From the NCBI RefSeq assembly GCF_008084145.1, contig NZ_VSDO01000004.1, positions 812,945-876,944 on the forward strand: DNA of 64,000 nt, given 5' to 3'. This document shows positions 43,897-52,011 of the stretch, piece after piece (position 1 is the first letter of the stretch; the number at the start of each line of letters is the position of its first letter). The notes beneath the pieces are model-generated. The model was given only the letters and a program-made list of their open reading frames with translations, made no database searches and was not told the DNA's origin. Made by a program: the position numbers and the translations under genes. This DNA comes from Paenibacillus faecis (GTDB taxonomy: Bacteria > Bacillota > Bacilli > Paenibacillales > Paenibacillaceae).

Positions 43897-44103
43897 AGTT
43901 CAAAAAGTCGTCTTTTGATCACGAAGCAGGTCAGGAAGCGAACTCGACGTCGAATTTTGAATTCAGCCGGGCCTAGCGTATGCTTCCGAAGCATGTTTCC
44001 TACGGAAACATTTCAGTTGCTCACGTAGGTTCGCCTACGCTCCGCTACTCAGTCCCTAGCTTCACCCAATCTTCTCGGTGCTGAAAACCCGACTTTTTGA
44101 ACT
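43897..44103. repeat. MITE-like element with 14-base terminal inverted repeats
   Basis: AGTTCAAAAAGTCG (43897-43910) and CGACTTTTTGAACT (44090-44103) are perfect inverted repeats bounding 207 bases; weaker pairing continues inwards. Internal mini-hairpins include GCTTCCGAAGC, GTTTCCTACGGAAAC and CGTAGGTTCGCCTACG. No reading frame of note lies inside. It fills most of the 322-base gap between the regulator and the permease gene. A partial end recurs at 46046-46068. Confidence 0.75.
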
Positions 44104-44143
44104 CGCATTAACAAAAGACATTAAGAAGAAAAGAGGGAGACAG

Positions 44144-45082
44144 ATGGGGGAAACGGTCTTGAGATCGGAGAGCGGGCAGCTTCAGGATACGAAAAAACCG
44201 ACCCAAACCAAACGACGGCGCGGATCGAACTGGAAGAAATACATGACGGGGTATTTGTTCCTTGTTCCGGCGATCGTCATTTTTATTGTGTTTTTATGGG
44301 TACCGATCGTGAAGGGAATGGTATACAGCTTCTATCATATCGATTTCGTCAACGGAAACACCTTTGTCGGACTGGAAAACTATGCGAAGGTGCTAAGCAA
44401 TCCCGACGTACTGCTGTCGGTCCGAAACACGCTTTATTATATGCTTTTGTGTCTCGTGATCGGGTTTTGGGTGCCGATCGCCGCTTCCATCGCGATCTCG
44501 GAGCTCAAGTTCTTCCAGGGCTTCGCCCGCATAGCGGCCTATCTGCCTTACGTCGTCCCCGGGGTCGTTCTGTACGGGCTATGGCGATGGATGTATGACC
44601 CGGTCGGCCCGATCAATGCGGTGTTAGGCGCTTTCGGCGTCGATCCGGTCGCGTTTATCTCCGACCCGAAGTGGTCGATGGTTTCGCTGGTATTTATGGA
44701 AACCTGGCAGCAGTTCGGCTCGGCGATGCTGATTTATTTGGCGGGGGTACTGAGCATCCCGCGGGACTGGTATGAAGCGGCCGAAATCGACGGTGCCGGG
44801 GTCTGGAACCGGATTCGGTACATTACGCTGCCGTCGATGCGCAATTTGATCGCTTTGATGCTGATCCTGCAGTTGATCGGAACTTCGCAAGCTTACCAGT
44901 CCCAGCTGGCCATGCTTGATGGCGGCCCCAATAAGGCCACGCTCACCTATGCCCTGCTGACGGTGAAATACGCGTTCACCCAGCTGGATTACGGATCGGG
45001 TACGGCGTTGGGCGTCCTGATGTTCCTGGTGCTGGCGATTCTGGGGATCGCTCAATTCAAGCTGAACAAGGAGGAGTACTAG
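44144..45082 (+). CDS. Sugar ABC transporter permease, MalF-like
   Basis: This 312-residue inner-membrane permease has six hydrophobic segments, beginning with KKYMTGYLFLVPAIVIFIVF. The coupling motif is in YEAAEIDGAGVWNRIRYITL, and FVGLENYAKVLSNPDVLLSV is typical of the CUT1 family. It imports an oligosaccharide together with the next gene product. The start is ATG 44144 after AGAGGGAGA. A longer frame from 44078 would begin inside the inverted repeat of the preceding element and is rejected. The gap to the next gene is one base. Confidence 0.94.
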   Translation: MGETVLRSESGQLQDTKKPTQTKRRRGSNWKKYMTGYLFLVPAIVIFIVFLWVPIVKGMVYSFYHIDFVNGNTFVGLENYAKVLSNPDVLLSVRNTLYYMLLCLVIGFWVPIAASIAISELKFFQGFARIAAYLPYVVPGVVLYGLWRWMYDPVGPINAVLGAFGVDPVAFISDPKWSMVSLVFMETWQQFGSAMLIYLAGVLSIPRDWYEAAEIDGAGVWNRIRYITLPSMRNLIALMLILQLIGTSQAYQSQLAMLDGGPNKATLTYALLTVKYAFTQLDYGSGTALGVLMFLVLAILGIAQFKLNKEEY

Positions 45083-45083
45083 C

Positions 45084-45950
45084 ATGAAAGAAAGAGGGAT
45101 TTTGTCGCCTTCCGATCTGCGGAAGCCGTTCAATAAGGCGATCTACGGCTTGATGGTGCTGTGCATCGCGGTCATGGCGGTGACCATGCTGTACCCGATT
45201 GCCATGACGCTGTTTAACGGTCTCAAGAGCAATCCGGAGGTCAACTCGTTTCCGCCGCGCTTCTTCCCGCAGGAATGGCATTGGGAGAACTTCGCCAAAG
45301 GCTGGACGTTTATAGATTTGCCGACCTATCTGAAGAACACGATGCTCGTTTTTGCCGGAAGCCTGGTGATGATCATCCTCGTGCTGGGGCTAGCCGCCTT
45401 CAGCATTTCCCGGATTCGTGTCCCTTTCAGCCGGGCGATTTACTTCTTCATTCTGATGACGCTGTTTATTCCGGCATCCAGCTATATGATTCCGAACTTC
45501 GTCAATCTGAAGGAGCTCGGCCTGTTGAACACGTACTGGGCTTTCTGGCTTCCGGCGGGGGCCAGCGCCTACTATTTCCTGCTGATCAAAAACTTCTTCG
45601 ACGGCATCCATCCGGAAATTTTCGAAGCGGCCCGGATCGACGGGGCTTCGGAGTGGACCGGTTTTATCCGCATCGCGGTGCCGCTGTCGGTGCCGATCTT
45701 CGCCACCCTTGCGATATTTATCTTTTCCACCGCATGGAACGATTGGTTCTGGCCTTCGCTGGTCATGCAGACGGAAGACAAGTACACGCTGGCTACGGCG
45801 ATTTACAAATACGTGGTCAGTGCGCGGAGCCTCGACACCAACGTGAAATTTACGATTCTGTTCATGGCGATGATCCCGCCGATTTTCGTCTTTCTGGTGT
45901 TCCAGAAGTTCATCATGCGCAGCGTCAGTTTGTCCGCCGTCAAGGGATAA
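45084..45950 (+). CDS. Sugar ABC transporter permease, MalG-like
   Basis: This 288-residue CUT1-type permease has GLMVLCIAVMAVTMLYPIAM as first segment, then VNSFPPRFFPQEWHWENFAK and the coupling loop FEAARIDGASEWTGFIRIAV. It ends in VFQKFIMRSVSLSAVKG, the standard C-terminus of MalG-like proteins. AAGGAGGAG overlaps the end of the previous gene. No ATPase gene is nearby; importers of this class commonly use a shared MsmX-type ATPase encoded elsewhere. Confidence 0.95.
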   Translation: MKERGILSPSDLRKPFNKAIYGLMVLCIAVMAVTMLYPIAMTLFNGLKSNPEVNSFPPRFFPQEWHWENFAKGWTFIDLPTYLKNTMLVFAGSLVMIILVLGLAAFSISRIRVPFSRAIYFFILMTLFIPASSYMIPNFVNLKELGLLNTYWAFWLPAGASAYYFLLIKNFFDGIHPEIFEAARIDGASEWTGFIRIAVPLSVPIFATLAIFIFSTAWNDWFWPSLVMQTEDKYTLATAIYKYVVSARSLDTNVKFTILFMAMIPPIFVFLVFQKFIMRSVSLSAVKG

Positions 45951-46045
45951 CGCTTTCAAAAATCGTAGGCCTGCACACGATAGGAATACGATCGCACATC
46001 GTATGCCGGCAAGTTCTCTTTTAAGATGAAGATGTCATTTCAACT

Positions 46046-46068
46046 GCGAGTTCGAAAAGTCAGGTTAC
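46046..46068. repeat. Solo end of the 43897-type element
   Basis: TGCGAGTTCGAAAAGTCAGG matches the right end of the 43897-44103 element, including four bases outside its inverted repeat, with two differences. No second end is seen nearby, so this is a degraded remnant in the gap before the binding-protein gene. Confidence 0.4.
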
Positions 46069-46143
46069 TGGCATCTTCGCGATCGAGAGAGGAGAACGGC
46101 TTTGCGAACACTCGACAAACCATACACGAAAAGGGGAGTTTCA

Positions 46144-47595
46144 ATGCGTAAGTTTTCTGTATTATTGATGTGTCTTGTACTGTTCGGTTCCTTGCTGTCT
46201 GCTTGCGGGGGCGCCCCCAAGAATAGCGGGGAGGGCGCGAAAGGCACCGCGGGGAATACGAGCGGCGACAGCGGAGGGAACGCCGGGGCGGGAGGCGAAG
46301 CGGGAGACATCACGCAGCGCAAGGTCACGCTGAAGATCCATTATCCGCTGCCGGATGAAACGACGCTGCGCAAGCAGGAAGATGATAAAATCGCCCGCTT
46401 CCAGGCGAAATATCCGAACGTGACGATCGTGAAGGACGATTGGGATTACGACGTGAACGAAATCGGAGCGAAGATGGCCTCCAACGAAGCGCCGACGTTT
46501 TACAATACCTGGGCGACGGAAGCTCAGTTGCTCGTGGAACGGGGATGGGTGGCCGATATCACGGACCTGTGGAACAATTGGGAGTACAAGGACGAAATGA
46601 ATCCCGTGCTGCAAAATCAATTCATGGTGGACGATAAAGTATACGGCATCACGCAAAACGGATACGTGACTTCGACAGTGATCAACAAGAAGCTGCTGGA
46701 TGACAAGGGCGTGCCGATGCCGGCGTTCGACTGGACCTGGGATGATATGTACAATGTGGCCAAGGGCACGGCGGATCCGAAAAAGGGCATCTCCGGCATC
46801 GCGCCGATGGGAAAAGGAAACGAAGCGGGCTGGAACTGGACGAACTTTCTGTTTGAAGCCGGCGGCGACATCCAAACCAGCGAAGGCGGCAAGCTGACGG
46901 CGGTATTCAACTCCGAAGCCGGTGTCAAAGCTTTGGATTTCTACAAGAAGCTGAGATGGGAGGCCAACGCGATTCCGCAGGACTGGGCGCTCGGCTGGGG
47001 AGATGCGATCAGCTCCTTTAAACAAGGCCGGACGGCGATGGTGATCGCCGGGGCGTTCGATGTGATTCAGGCGGCGCTGAACGAAGGGGGTATGAAGCCG
47101 GAGGACGTCATCGCCTATCCGATGCCTGCGGCCGAAAAAGGCGGCAAGCATTACGGCATATTGGGCGGCAACTATCTCGTTATCAATCCGAACGCGACCA
47201 AAGACGAACAGGAGATGGCGTTCCGCTATATTACGTTCGACTATTTTACCGATGACGCGTTGAAATCCGTGGAGGACACGATCAAAGCCCGTAAGGACGA
47301 AGGCAAGTACTATATTCCGACGCCGCTTGAGTACTTCAGTGAAGACTCGGAATACGCCGCCAAAGTGAAGGCGATTTACGACAAATACGACAATGTGTAC
47401 AAATACGATCCGCAGCTGTTCAGCCTGCTGGAAGGCAAGCCGGAGGCCCAGTTCGGCACGCAGGATTACTACGCGACCATGTCCAACGTCGTGCAGGAAT
47501 CGTTCTCGAAGAAGGGCACCGACTCCAAGAAACAGCTGGACACAGCGGCCAAATATGTGCAGGAGAATTTCTTTGACAAGGCGCCGCAGCAGTAA
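46144..47595 (+). CDS. Sugar ABC transporter binding lipoprotein
   Basis: This 483-residue lipoprotein has a signal sequence with lipobox LLSAC, a Gly/Ser/Ala-rich linker, then a family 1 extracellular solute-binding domain. Visible are RKVTLKIHYPLPDETTLRK, FYNTWATEAQLLVERGWVAD, FKQGRTAMVIAGAFDVIQAA and YPMPAAEKGGKHYGILGGNY. It delivers an oligosaccharide to the two permeases. The start is ATG 46144 behind GGGGAG (46132-46137). The binding-protein gene comes last in this operon, whereas it is often first. A terminator follows. Confidence 0.94.
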   Translation: MRKFSVLLMCLVLFGSLLSACGGAPKNSGEGAKGTAGNTSGDSGGNAGAGGEAGDITQRKVTLKIHYPLPDETTLRKQEDDKIARFQAKYPNVTIVKDDWDYDVNEIGAKMASNEAPTFYNTWATEAQLLVERGWVADITDLWNNWEYKDEMNPVLQNQFMVDDKVYGITQNGYVTSTVINKKLLDDKGVPMPAFDWTWDDMYNVAKGTADPKKGISGIAPMGKGNEAGWNWTNFLFEAGGDIQTSEGGKLTAVFNSEAGVKALDFYKKLRWEANAIPQDWALGWGDAISSFKQGRTAMVIAGAFDVIQAALNEGGMKPEDVIAYPMPAAEKGGKHYGILGGNYLVINPNATKDEQEMAFRYITFDYFTDDALKSVEDTIKARKDEGKYYIPTPLEYFSEDSEYAAKVKAIYDKYDNVYKYDPQLFSLLEGKPEAQFGTQDYYATMSNVVQESFSKKGTDSKKQLDTAAKYVQENFFDKAPQQ

Positions 47596-47610
47596 GCGAG
47601 CGAAACGGAA

Positions 47611-47641
47611 AAAGCCGTCCCGAAGACCGGGACGGCTTTTG
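47611..47641. terminator. Bidirectional terminator after the ABC operon
   Basis: AAAGCCGTCCCG, a short loop and CGGGACGGCTTTT form a near-perfect stem with A- and T-flanks. It serves the importer operon and the convergent MetE-like gene. Confidence 0.92.
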
Positions 47642-47664
47642 ACTATGGTATGACCTTGGTTTGG

Positions 47665-48786
47665 TTACTTCCACACATCCGCGGCGATTTCCACCACGTG
47701 GCGCAGTTTGGCCCACTGCTGCTCTTCGGCGACCAGGTTGCCTTCCTCGGTGGACGCAAAGCCGCACTGCGGACTCAGACACAGCTGGTCGAGGCTAACG
47801 TAACGGGCAGCTTCCTCGATGCGCCGTTTGATCGTATCCGGGTTCTCGAGCTCTCCGAACTTGGACGTAATCAAGCCGAGCACGACCTGCAGATCAGGTC
47901 TGTTTACATAACGAAGCGGTTCAAAGCCGCCGGAGCGTTCATCGTCGAATTCCAGGAACAGCCCGTCCAGATTCAAGCCGCCGAAAATCGCTTCCGCCGC
48001 CGCGTCGTATCCGCCGGAAGCGGTCCAGGTGGAGCGGAAGTTGCCGCGGCAAATGTGCATGGTGATCGCCATGTCCGCCGGGCGGGCTCCGATCGATTCA
48101 TTGATGATTTTGGCCGACAGTTCAAGCATGGCTTCCGGATCTTTGCCTTCCGCACGGAGCTTTTCTCTGGATTCCTCCGAGAAGAAGGAAGCCCAGGACG
48201 TATCGTCCAGCTGCAGGTAGCGGCAGCCCACATCGTAGAAAGCGCGGATCGCTTTTTGATAAGCCAGGGTCAAATCCCGGAAAAAGACTTCTTTATCCTC
48301 GTAAAGCGGTGTTTCGATTTTGCCGCGGTAGTAGAGCATACTGGGGCTTGGAATCGTCATTTTCGCCGTATGCGAGCCGGCAAGCCCCTGCAGAAATTTG
48401 AAGTGTTCCAGCATCGGGTGGTCGCTGAAATCCAGCTTGCCGGTAACCTTCACGCTGTGGGCTTTCGTCTGCACCCCATGAAACTGGATGCCGCTTTCCG
48501 GTTCATAACCTTCCACACCATCGAGATTCTCAAGAAAATCGAAATGCCACCAAGAACGGCGGAATTCGCCGTCCGTCACGGCTTGAAGCCCGATTTCCTT
48601 TTGCTTGTCCACCATGCGGCGGATTTCCTGATCTTCGATTTCCTTTAACTGCTCGGCCGACAGACTGCCGGCTGCGCGCTGTTCGCGGGCTTTTTTAATC
48701 GCCTCGGTCCGAAGCAGGCTGCCTACCTGATCGGCCCGAAATGGCGGAATGCTGCGTTTAAGGGACTTGGTTGCGGATTGATTCAA
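47665..48786 (-). CDS. MetE C-terminal-like methyltransferase (YxjG/YxjH type)
   Basis: This 373-residue protein corresponds to the catalytic half of cobalamin-independent methionine synthase. Visible are FRADQVGSLLRTEAIKKARE, LQAVTDGEFRRSWWHFDFLE, YLQLDDTSWASFF, the zinc-site HICRGNFRSTW and the second cysteine in LSPQCGFASTEEGNL. Full MetE is about 760 residues. Relatives in Bacillus act in methionine metabolism or recycling; the methyl donor is unknown. The start is TTG 48786 behind GGATGGGAG. I looked for a SAM riboswitch in the short upstream gap and saw none. Confidence 0.88.
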   Translation of the reverse strand: MNQSATKSLKRSIPPFRADQVGSLLRTEAIKKAREQRAAGSLSAEQLKEIEDQEIRRMVDKQKEIGLQAVTDGEFRRSWWHFDFLENLDGVEGYEPESGIQFHGVQTKAHSVKVTGKLDFSDHPMLEHFKFLQGLAGSHTAKMTIPSPSMLYYRGKIETPLYEDKEVFFRDLTLAYQKAIRAFYDVGCRYLQLDDTSWASFFSEESREKLRAEGKDPEAMLELSAKIINESIGARPADMAITMHICRGNFRSTWTASGGYDAAAEAIFGGLNLDGLFLEFDDERSGGFEPLRYVNRPDLQVVLGLITSKFGELENPDTIKRRIEEAARYVSLDQLCLSPQCGFASTEEGNLVAEEQQWAKLRHVVEIAADVWK

Positions 48787-48931
48787 GGTACTCCCATCCT
48801 TTGACTAAGATATATTTTGCTGCCTTATCGGCCTCATGGCCGGGACATTATTCTGGTATATCATTCTATTATACGTAAATGCGCTAATGAAGAACAGCGG
48901 TAGAGCAAAATCCGCCCGCCGTCGTCGTGGA

Positions 48932-49190
48932 TTACGCCGCCGACGCCGTGTCCGTCCGCCGCTGCCGTGCGCGGGCTTGCCGCCCCAACACAAGGCCGAC
49001 GAGGGAGGCCATCATCTGTTGGAACACCATCCCGAGCACGACCGGAACGGCAACCGGAGCAGGGAAATAAGTGACGGCGAGTACAGCGCCGGCGCTGATG
49101 TTGCGCATGCCGCCGTTGATGCGCAAGCCGCCGCGAAGCACGCCGATCACAATGCTGGCGGGCGTGATCAAGGGCATCATTCGGTTCGGT
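48932..49190 (-). pseudogene. Remnant of a bile acid:sodium symporter-like transporter
   Basis: The frame reads GGMRNISAGAVLAVTYFPAP and VAVPVVLGMVFQQMMASLVG. These resemble the last membrane segments of BASS-type transporters, followed by an Arg-rich tail and a stop. Everything before this part, normally about 250 residues, is missing, and the sequence upstream (49191-49301) shows no continuation. A truncated, dead gene is the best reading. Confidence 0.5.
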
Positions 49191-49301
49191 TGTCGGTTCA
49201 GTGTTAGTAGCACGGCTCGAAACTTCCTAATACCAGTTTCTATTTACGTATAGAAGAATATGGAATAAACTAGGGGTGAAGGTAATATATTTTTCGTTAT
49301 A

Positions 49302-49688
49302 TAGTTTGAACTAAAGAATTGGCGTTGGGCAAGGATATGATAGGGTTTCGGATACACGTTACCAACACCCACATTCGTAGACATAAGGTCCCACCATCGG
49401 AGTCTACACCCATTAACGGGAGAAATTCCTGTTAATATCCCGCCTTTGGCTTTTGGATCAAATTTAGCTGGAAAAGCTCCATCTATTTTGTGGCCCTATT
49501 GCTGATATACACTATTTCAGGCGAATTAACGGGAGGTTTTCCAGCTAATTCGTCTCTGCAGCCGCATATGTATCCAATTAACGGGAAGAATTCCCGCTAA
49601 TTCGAACCAAACCATTAGTTGCAGGTCAAGAGTGTGAAAAGAAACCCTTTACACCGCTGTCTAATATGTAAATCAATAGTTGAACCTA
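49302..49688. repeat. Palindromic intergenic repeat, copy B
   Basis: This is the second copy of the 8685-9003 family. The ends are TAGTTTGAACTA (49302-49313) and TAGTTGAACCTA (49677-49688), with TA just outside each. It shares GGCGTTGGGC, GAGTCTACACC, the GGGAGGTTTTCCAGCTAATT hairpin, CTCTGCAGCCGCATA and ACACCGCTGTCTAATATG with copy A. About 70 additional bases follow GGCGTTGGGC. Its hairpin arms have more mismatches than copy A, so it looks older. Confidence 0.78.
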
Positions 49689-49725
49689 TATAGAAGCCAC
49701 AGTCAAGCGCCCATCCTACGCGCAA

Positions 49726-49926
49726 AAGATGCAAATCTGCAGGTTTTATTGACCGATTATCGAGGGAATGCGAAAAAAGATGCAAATCTGCAGGCATTTC
49801 TAGCGATTTTAGAAAAACGAGCCGGTTTTGCCGAAAATTCCTGCAGATTTGCAGGTATTTCTAAATTTTGGTTTCGAACAAGAAAAAAACATGCAGATTT
49901 GCAGGAATTCTATGCTATCAAGGTTG
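49726..49926. repeat. Short-palindrome repeat, copy 2
   Basis: AAGATGCAAATCTGCAGG occurs at 49726 and again at 49777. Inverted units CTGCAGATTTGCAGG and ATGCAGATTTGCAGG follow near 49841 and 49891, and the end reads ATCAAGGTTGTG. It matches 40111-40261 over most of its length. It abuts copy B of the palindromic repeat on its left and the start of a lipoprotein gene on its right. Confidence 0.72.
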
Positions 49927-50543
49927 TGGGAGGGGCTGTAAATGAAAATGGTACCACTCTTGAATATCGGAAACTAAATGCTAAAGGACAATTAGCCATT
50001 GTGCTTATTTTTGGTTTGTTAATGCTTGTTGGTTGTTCCAAATCATCTCCCAACACCGTTATGAACGAAGTTGACCATACTATGATTTCATATGAGCAGT
50101 ATCGGGCGTTGTTCAGAAATATGGCGGCGCAATTGGAACTGCCATCGTCTAAGCTGATTGAAAAGACGGATGATATTAATTTAGTGGCCATTGATAAAGA
50201 GTTTTCATTGGGAAAAAAATCGATTTTAACGCTGGACGGGGAACAGTCGAATACGGAAACGCAGGAGAGGATCTATTACCAAGACGGAAATCAGGTCATC
50301 ACGGTCATCGATTTGATTTATTTAAATGCTTCGCTTGGCAAAGATATGATCTTTTGGCCCACCAAACAGACGAATACTTACAACGAACATGACTTTCTGC
50401 ACAATTATGATGAATGTATGATTTCATACGACAATATTTTAGTGAAAATAAGTCGAGTGTCACCGGAAGGCGGTTTGAATTTTTCGGAAATGCAGCAAAC
50501 GGTCCAGGCCGTTGCTTCCTACCTGCAATCTTATAAGCCCTAA
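49926..50543 (+). CDS. Putative lipoprotein with an uncertain, possibly damaged start
   Basis: The frame encodes a hydrophobic stretch ending in a lipobox (VLIFGLLMLVGC), followed by ~170 residues with no family I recognise. Part reads SYEQYRALFRNMAAQLELPS, with SLGKKSILTLDGEQSN further on. It is likely surface-exposed. No ATG in this frame precedes the signal peptide. GTG 49926 is the nearest start but is only two bases after CAAGG. A much better site (GGGAGGGG) and ATG 49943 lie in another frame that stops after 11 codons. A small indel at the start is likely. A frame reaching back to 49680 would only translate the adjoining repeat. Confidence 0.6.
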   Translation: MGGAVNENGTTLEYRKLNAKGQLAIVLIFGLLMLVGCSKSSPNTVMNEVDHTMISYEQYRALFRNMAAQLELPSSKLIEKTDDINLVAIDKEFSLGKKSILTLDGEQSNTETQERIYYQDGNQVITVIDLIYLNASLGKDMIFWPTKQTNTYNEHDFLHNYDECMISYDNILVKISRVSPEGGLNFSEMQQTVQAVASYLQSYKP

Positions 50544-50554
50544 TCACATATGAA

Positions 50555-50590
50555 AAGAAGGCTGCCGGTTCTCACCAAGGCAGCCTTCTT
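50555..50590. terminator. Terminator downstream of hemL
   Basis: AAGAAGGCTGCC pairs with GGCAGCCTTCTT. On the minus strand it is followed by TTCAT and serves hemL; it can also stop the lipoprotein gene. Confidence 0.8.
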
Positions 50591-50593
50591 CAA

Positions 50594-51904
50594 TTATCGG
50601 GCTATTTCCTTAAACGCCGCTTCCGCCGCTTCCAACGTGAAGTCGATGTCCGCTTCCGTATGGGCGGTCGTCAGGAACCAGGCTTCGTATTTGGACGGGG
50701 CCAAATTGACGCCGCGGTTCAGCATGGCGCGGAAGAAGGCGGCGAACGCTTCGCTGTCGGTATCCTGGGCTTCCGCGTAATTGGTGACCGGATGATCGCA
50801 GAAGTGCGTCGAGAACGAGCCGCGAATCCGATTGATCGTCAAGGGCACCCCGTGACGGCGGGCCGAGTCGGCCAGGCCGTCCGTCAGCTTCAGGGCGAGC
50901 CGGTCCATCTCCTCGTAGATCCCGCCGCCCTGCAGCACCTCCAGGCAGGCGATGCCGGCGGAAATCGAGGCCGGGTTGCCCGCCATGGTGCCGGCCTGGT
51001 AGGCCGGGCCCAGCGGTGCCACCTGCTCCATGATTTCCTTGCTGCCGCCGTACGCGCCGATCGGCAGACCGCCGCCGATGATTTTGCCGAGCGCGGTCAG
51101 ATCCGGCTTGATCCGGTCATGATGCTTCAGGCCGGCGTACGTTTGGGCGGAGCCGTAATGGAACCGGAAGGCGGTGATCACCTCGTCGTAAATGACGAGA
51201 GCACCGTACTCCCGGGCCAGCCGGCACAGCTCCTCAAGGAAGCCGTCCTGCGGCATGACCATGCCGAAATTGCCGACGATCGGCTCCACCATGACGGCGG
51301 CGACGTCGTCGCCCCACCGGTCGATCGCCTCCTTCAGCGCCGAAGCATCGTTAAACGGCACGGTGATCACCTCGTGGGCGATGCTCGTCGGAATTCCCGC
51401 GCTGTCCGGAATGCCCAGGGTGGATGGGCCCGAGCCGGCGGCGACCAGCACAAGGTCGGAATGGCCGTGGTAACAGCCGGCGAATTTGATGATTTTATTG
51501 CGCTTCGTATAGGCCCGCGCCACCCGGATCGTCGTCATCACGGCCTCGGTACCGGAGTTGACGAACCGGACTTTATCCATCGACGGGATGGCTTCTTTCA
51601 GCATGGCAGCGAGCCGGATTTCCAGCTCGGTCGGCGTGCCGTAAAGCGTTCCGTTCGCGGCCGCTTCCTGGATCGCTTTTGTCACATGCGGATGCGCATG
51701 GCCGGTAATGATCGGGCCGTAGGCGGCCAAGTAGTCGACGTAGCGGTTGCCGTCCACGTCCCAGAAGTAGGCGCCTTCGGCTTTTTTCATAAAGACGGGC
51801 GCCCCGCCGCCAACCGCCTTGAAAGAGCGGGAGGGGCTGTTGACGCCGCCGACAATGTGCTTTAGAGCTTCTTCGTACAGAAGCTCGGATTGTTTTCGGT
51901 TCAT
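50594..51904 (-). CDS. hemL: Glutamate-1-semialdehyde 2,1-aminomutase
   Basis: This 436-residue cytosolic PLP enzyme makes 5-aminolevulinate for haem synthesis. Family blocks are HIVGGVNSPSRSFKAVGGGA, YVDYLAAYGPIITGHAHPHV, FVNSGTEAVMTTIRVARAYT and KFAGCYHGHSDLVLV. The PLP lysine lies in LGKIIGGGLPIGAYGGSKEI. Length and order fit GSA aminomutase rather than a general class III transaminase. The other hem genes are not here, so this may be one of two copies, as in some Bacillus relatives. The start has GAAAGGAAG upstream. Confidence 0.95.
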   Translation of the reverse strand: MNRKQSELLYEEALKHIVGGVNSPSRSFKAVGGGAPVFMKKAEGAYFWDVDGNRYVDYLAAYGPIITGHAHPHVTKAIQEAAANGTLYGTPTELEIRLAAMLKEAIPSMDKVRFVNSGTEAVMTTIRVARAYTKRNKIIKFAGCYHGHSDLVLVAAGSGPSTLGIPDSAGIPTSIAHEVITVPFNDASALKEAIDRWGDDVAAVMVEPIVGNFGMVMPQDGFLEELCRLAREYGALVIYDEVITAFRFHYGSAQTYAGLKHHDRIKPDLTALGKIIGGGLPIGAYGGSKEIMEQVAPLGPAYQAGTMAGNPASISAGIACLEVLQGGGIYEEMDRLALKLTDGLADSARRHGVPLTINRIRGSFSTHFCDHPVTNYAEAQDTDSEAFAAFFRAMLNRGVNLAPSKYEAWFLTTAHTEADIDFTLEAAEAAFKEIAR

Positions 51905-52011
51905 TCCAAATAACTTCCTTTCACAGTTGGGTTCGGATGGCGGACGCCTTAAGGGGCCCGCCGGCTTCCTGCCGGATCGAGACCGTCGGACGGTTACCGG
52001 CCTTCCGGCCC

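Noticed and set aside
44078..44143. N-terminal extension of the MalF-like permease
   Set aside because: These codons translate the inverted repeat of the neighbouring element, and a good binding site precedes ATG 44144.
48787..48931. Possible SAM riboswitch before the MetE-like gene
   Set aside because: Bacillus relatives have one, but no S-box core or terminator is visible in this stretch.
48836..49207. 123-codon plus-strand frame opposite the transporter remnant
   Set aside because: Arg/Pro-rich antisense frame with no motif; the minus strand carries the recognisable transporter segment.
49680..49925. 82-codon extension of the lipoprotein frame
   Set aside because: It only translates the palindromic repeats, which recur elsewhere in intergenic DNA; no start signal supports it.
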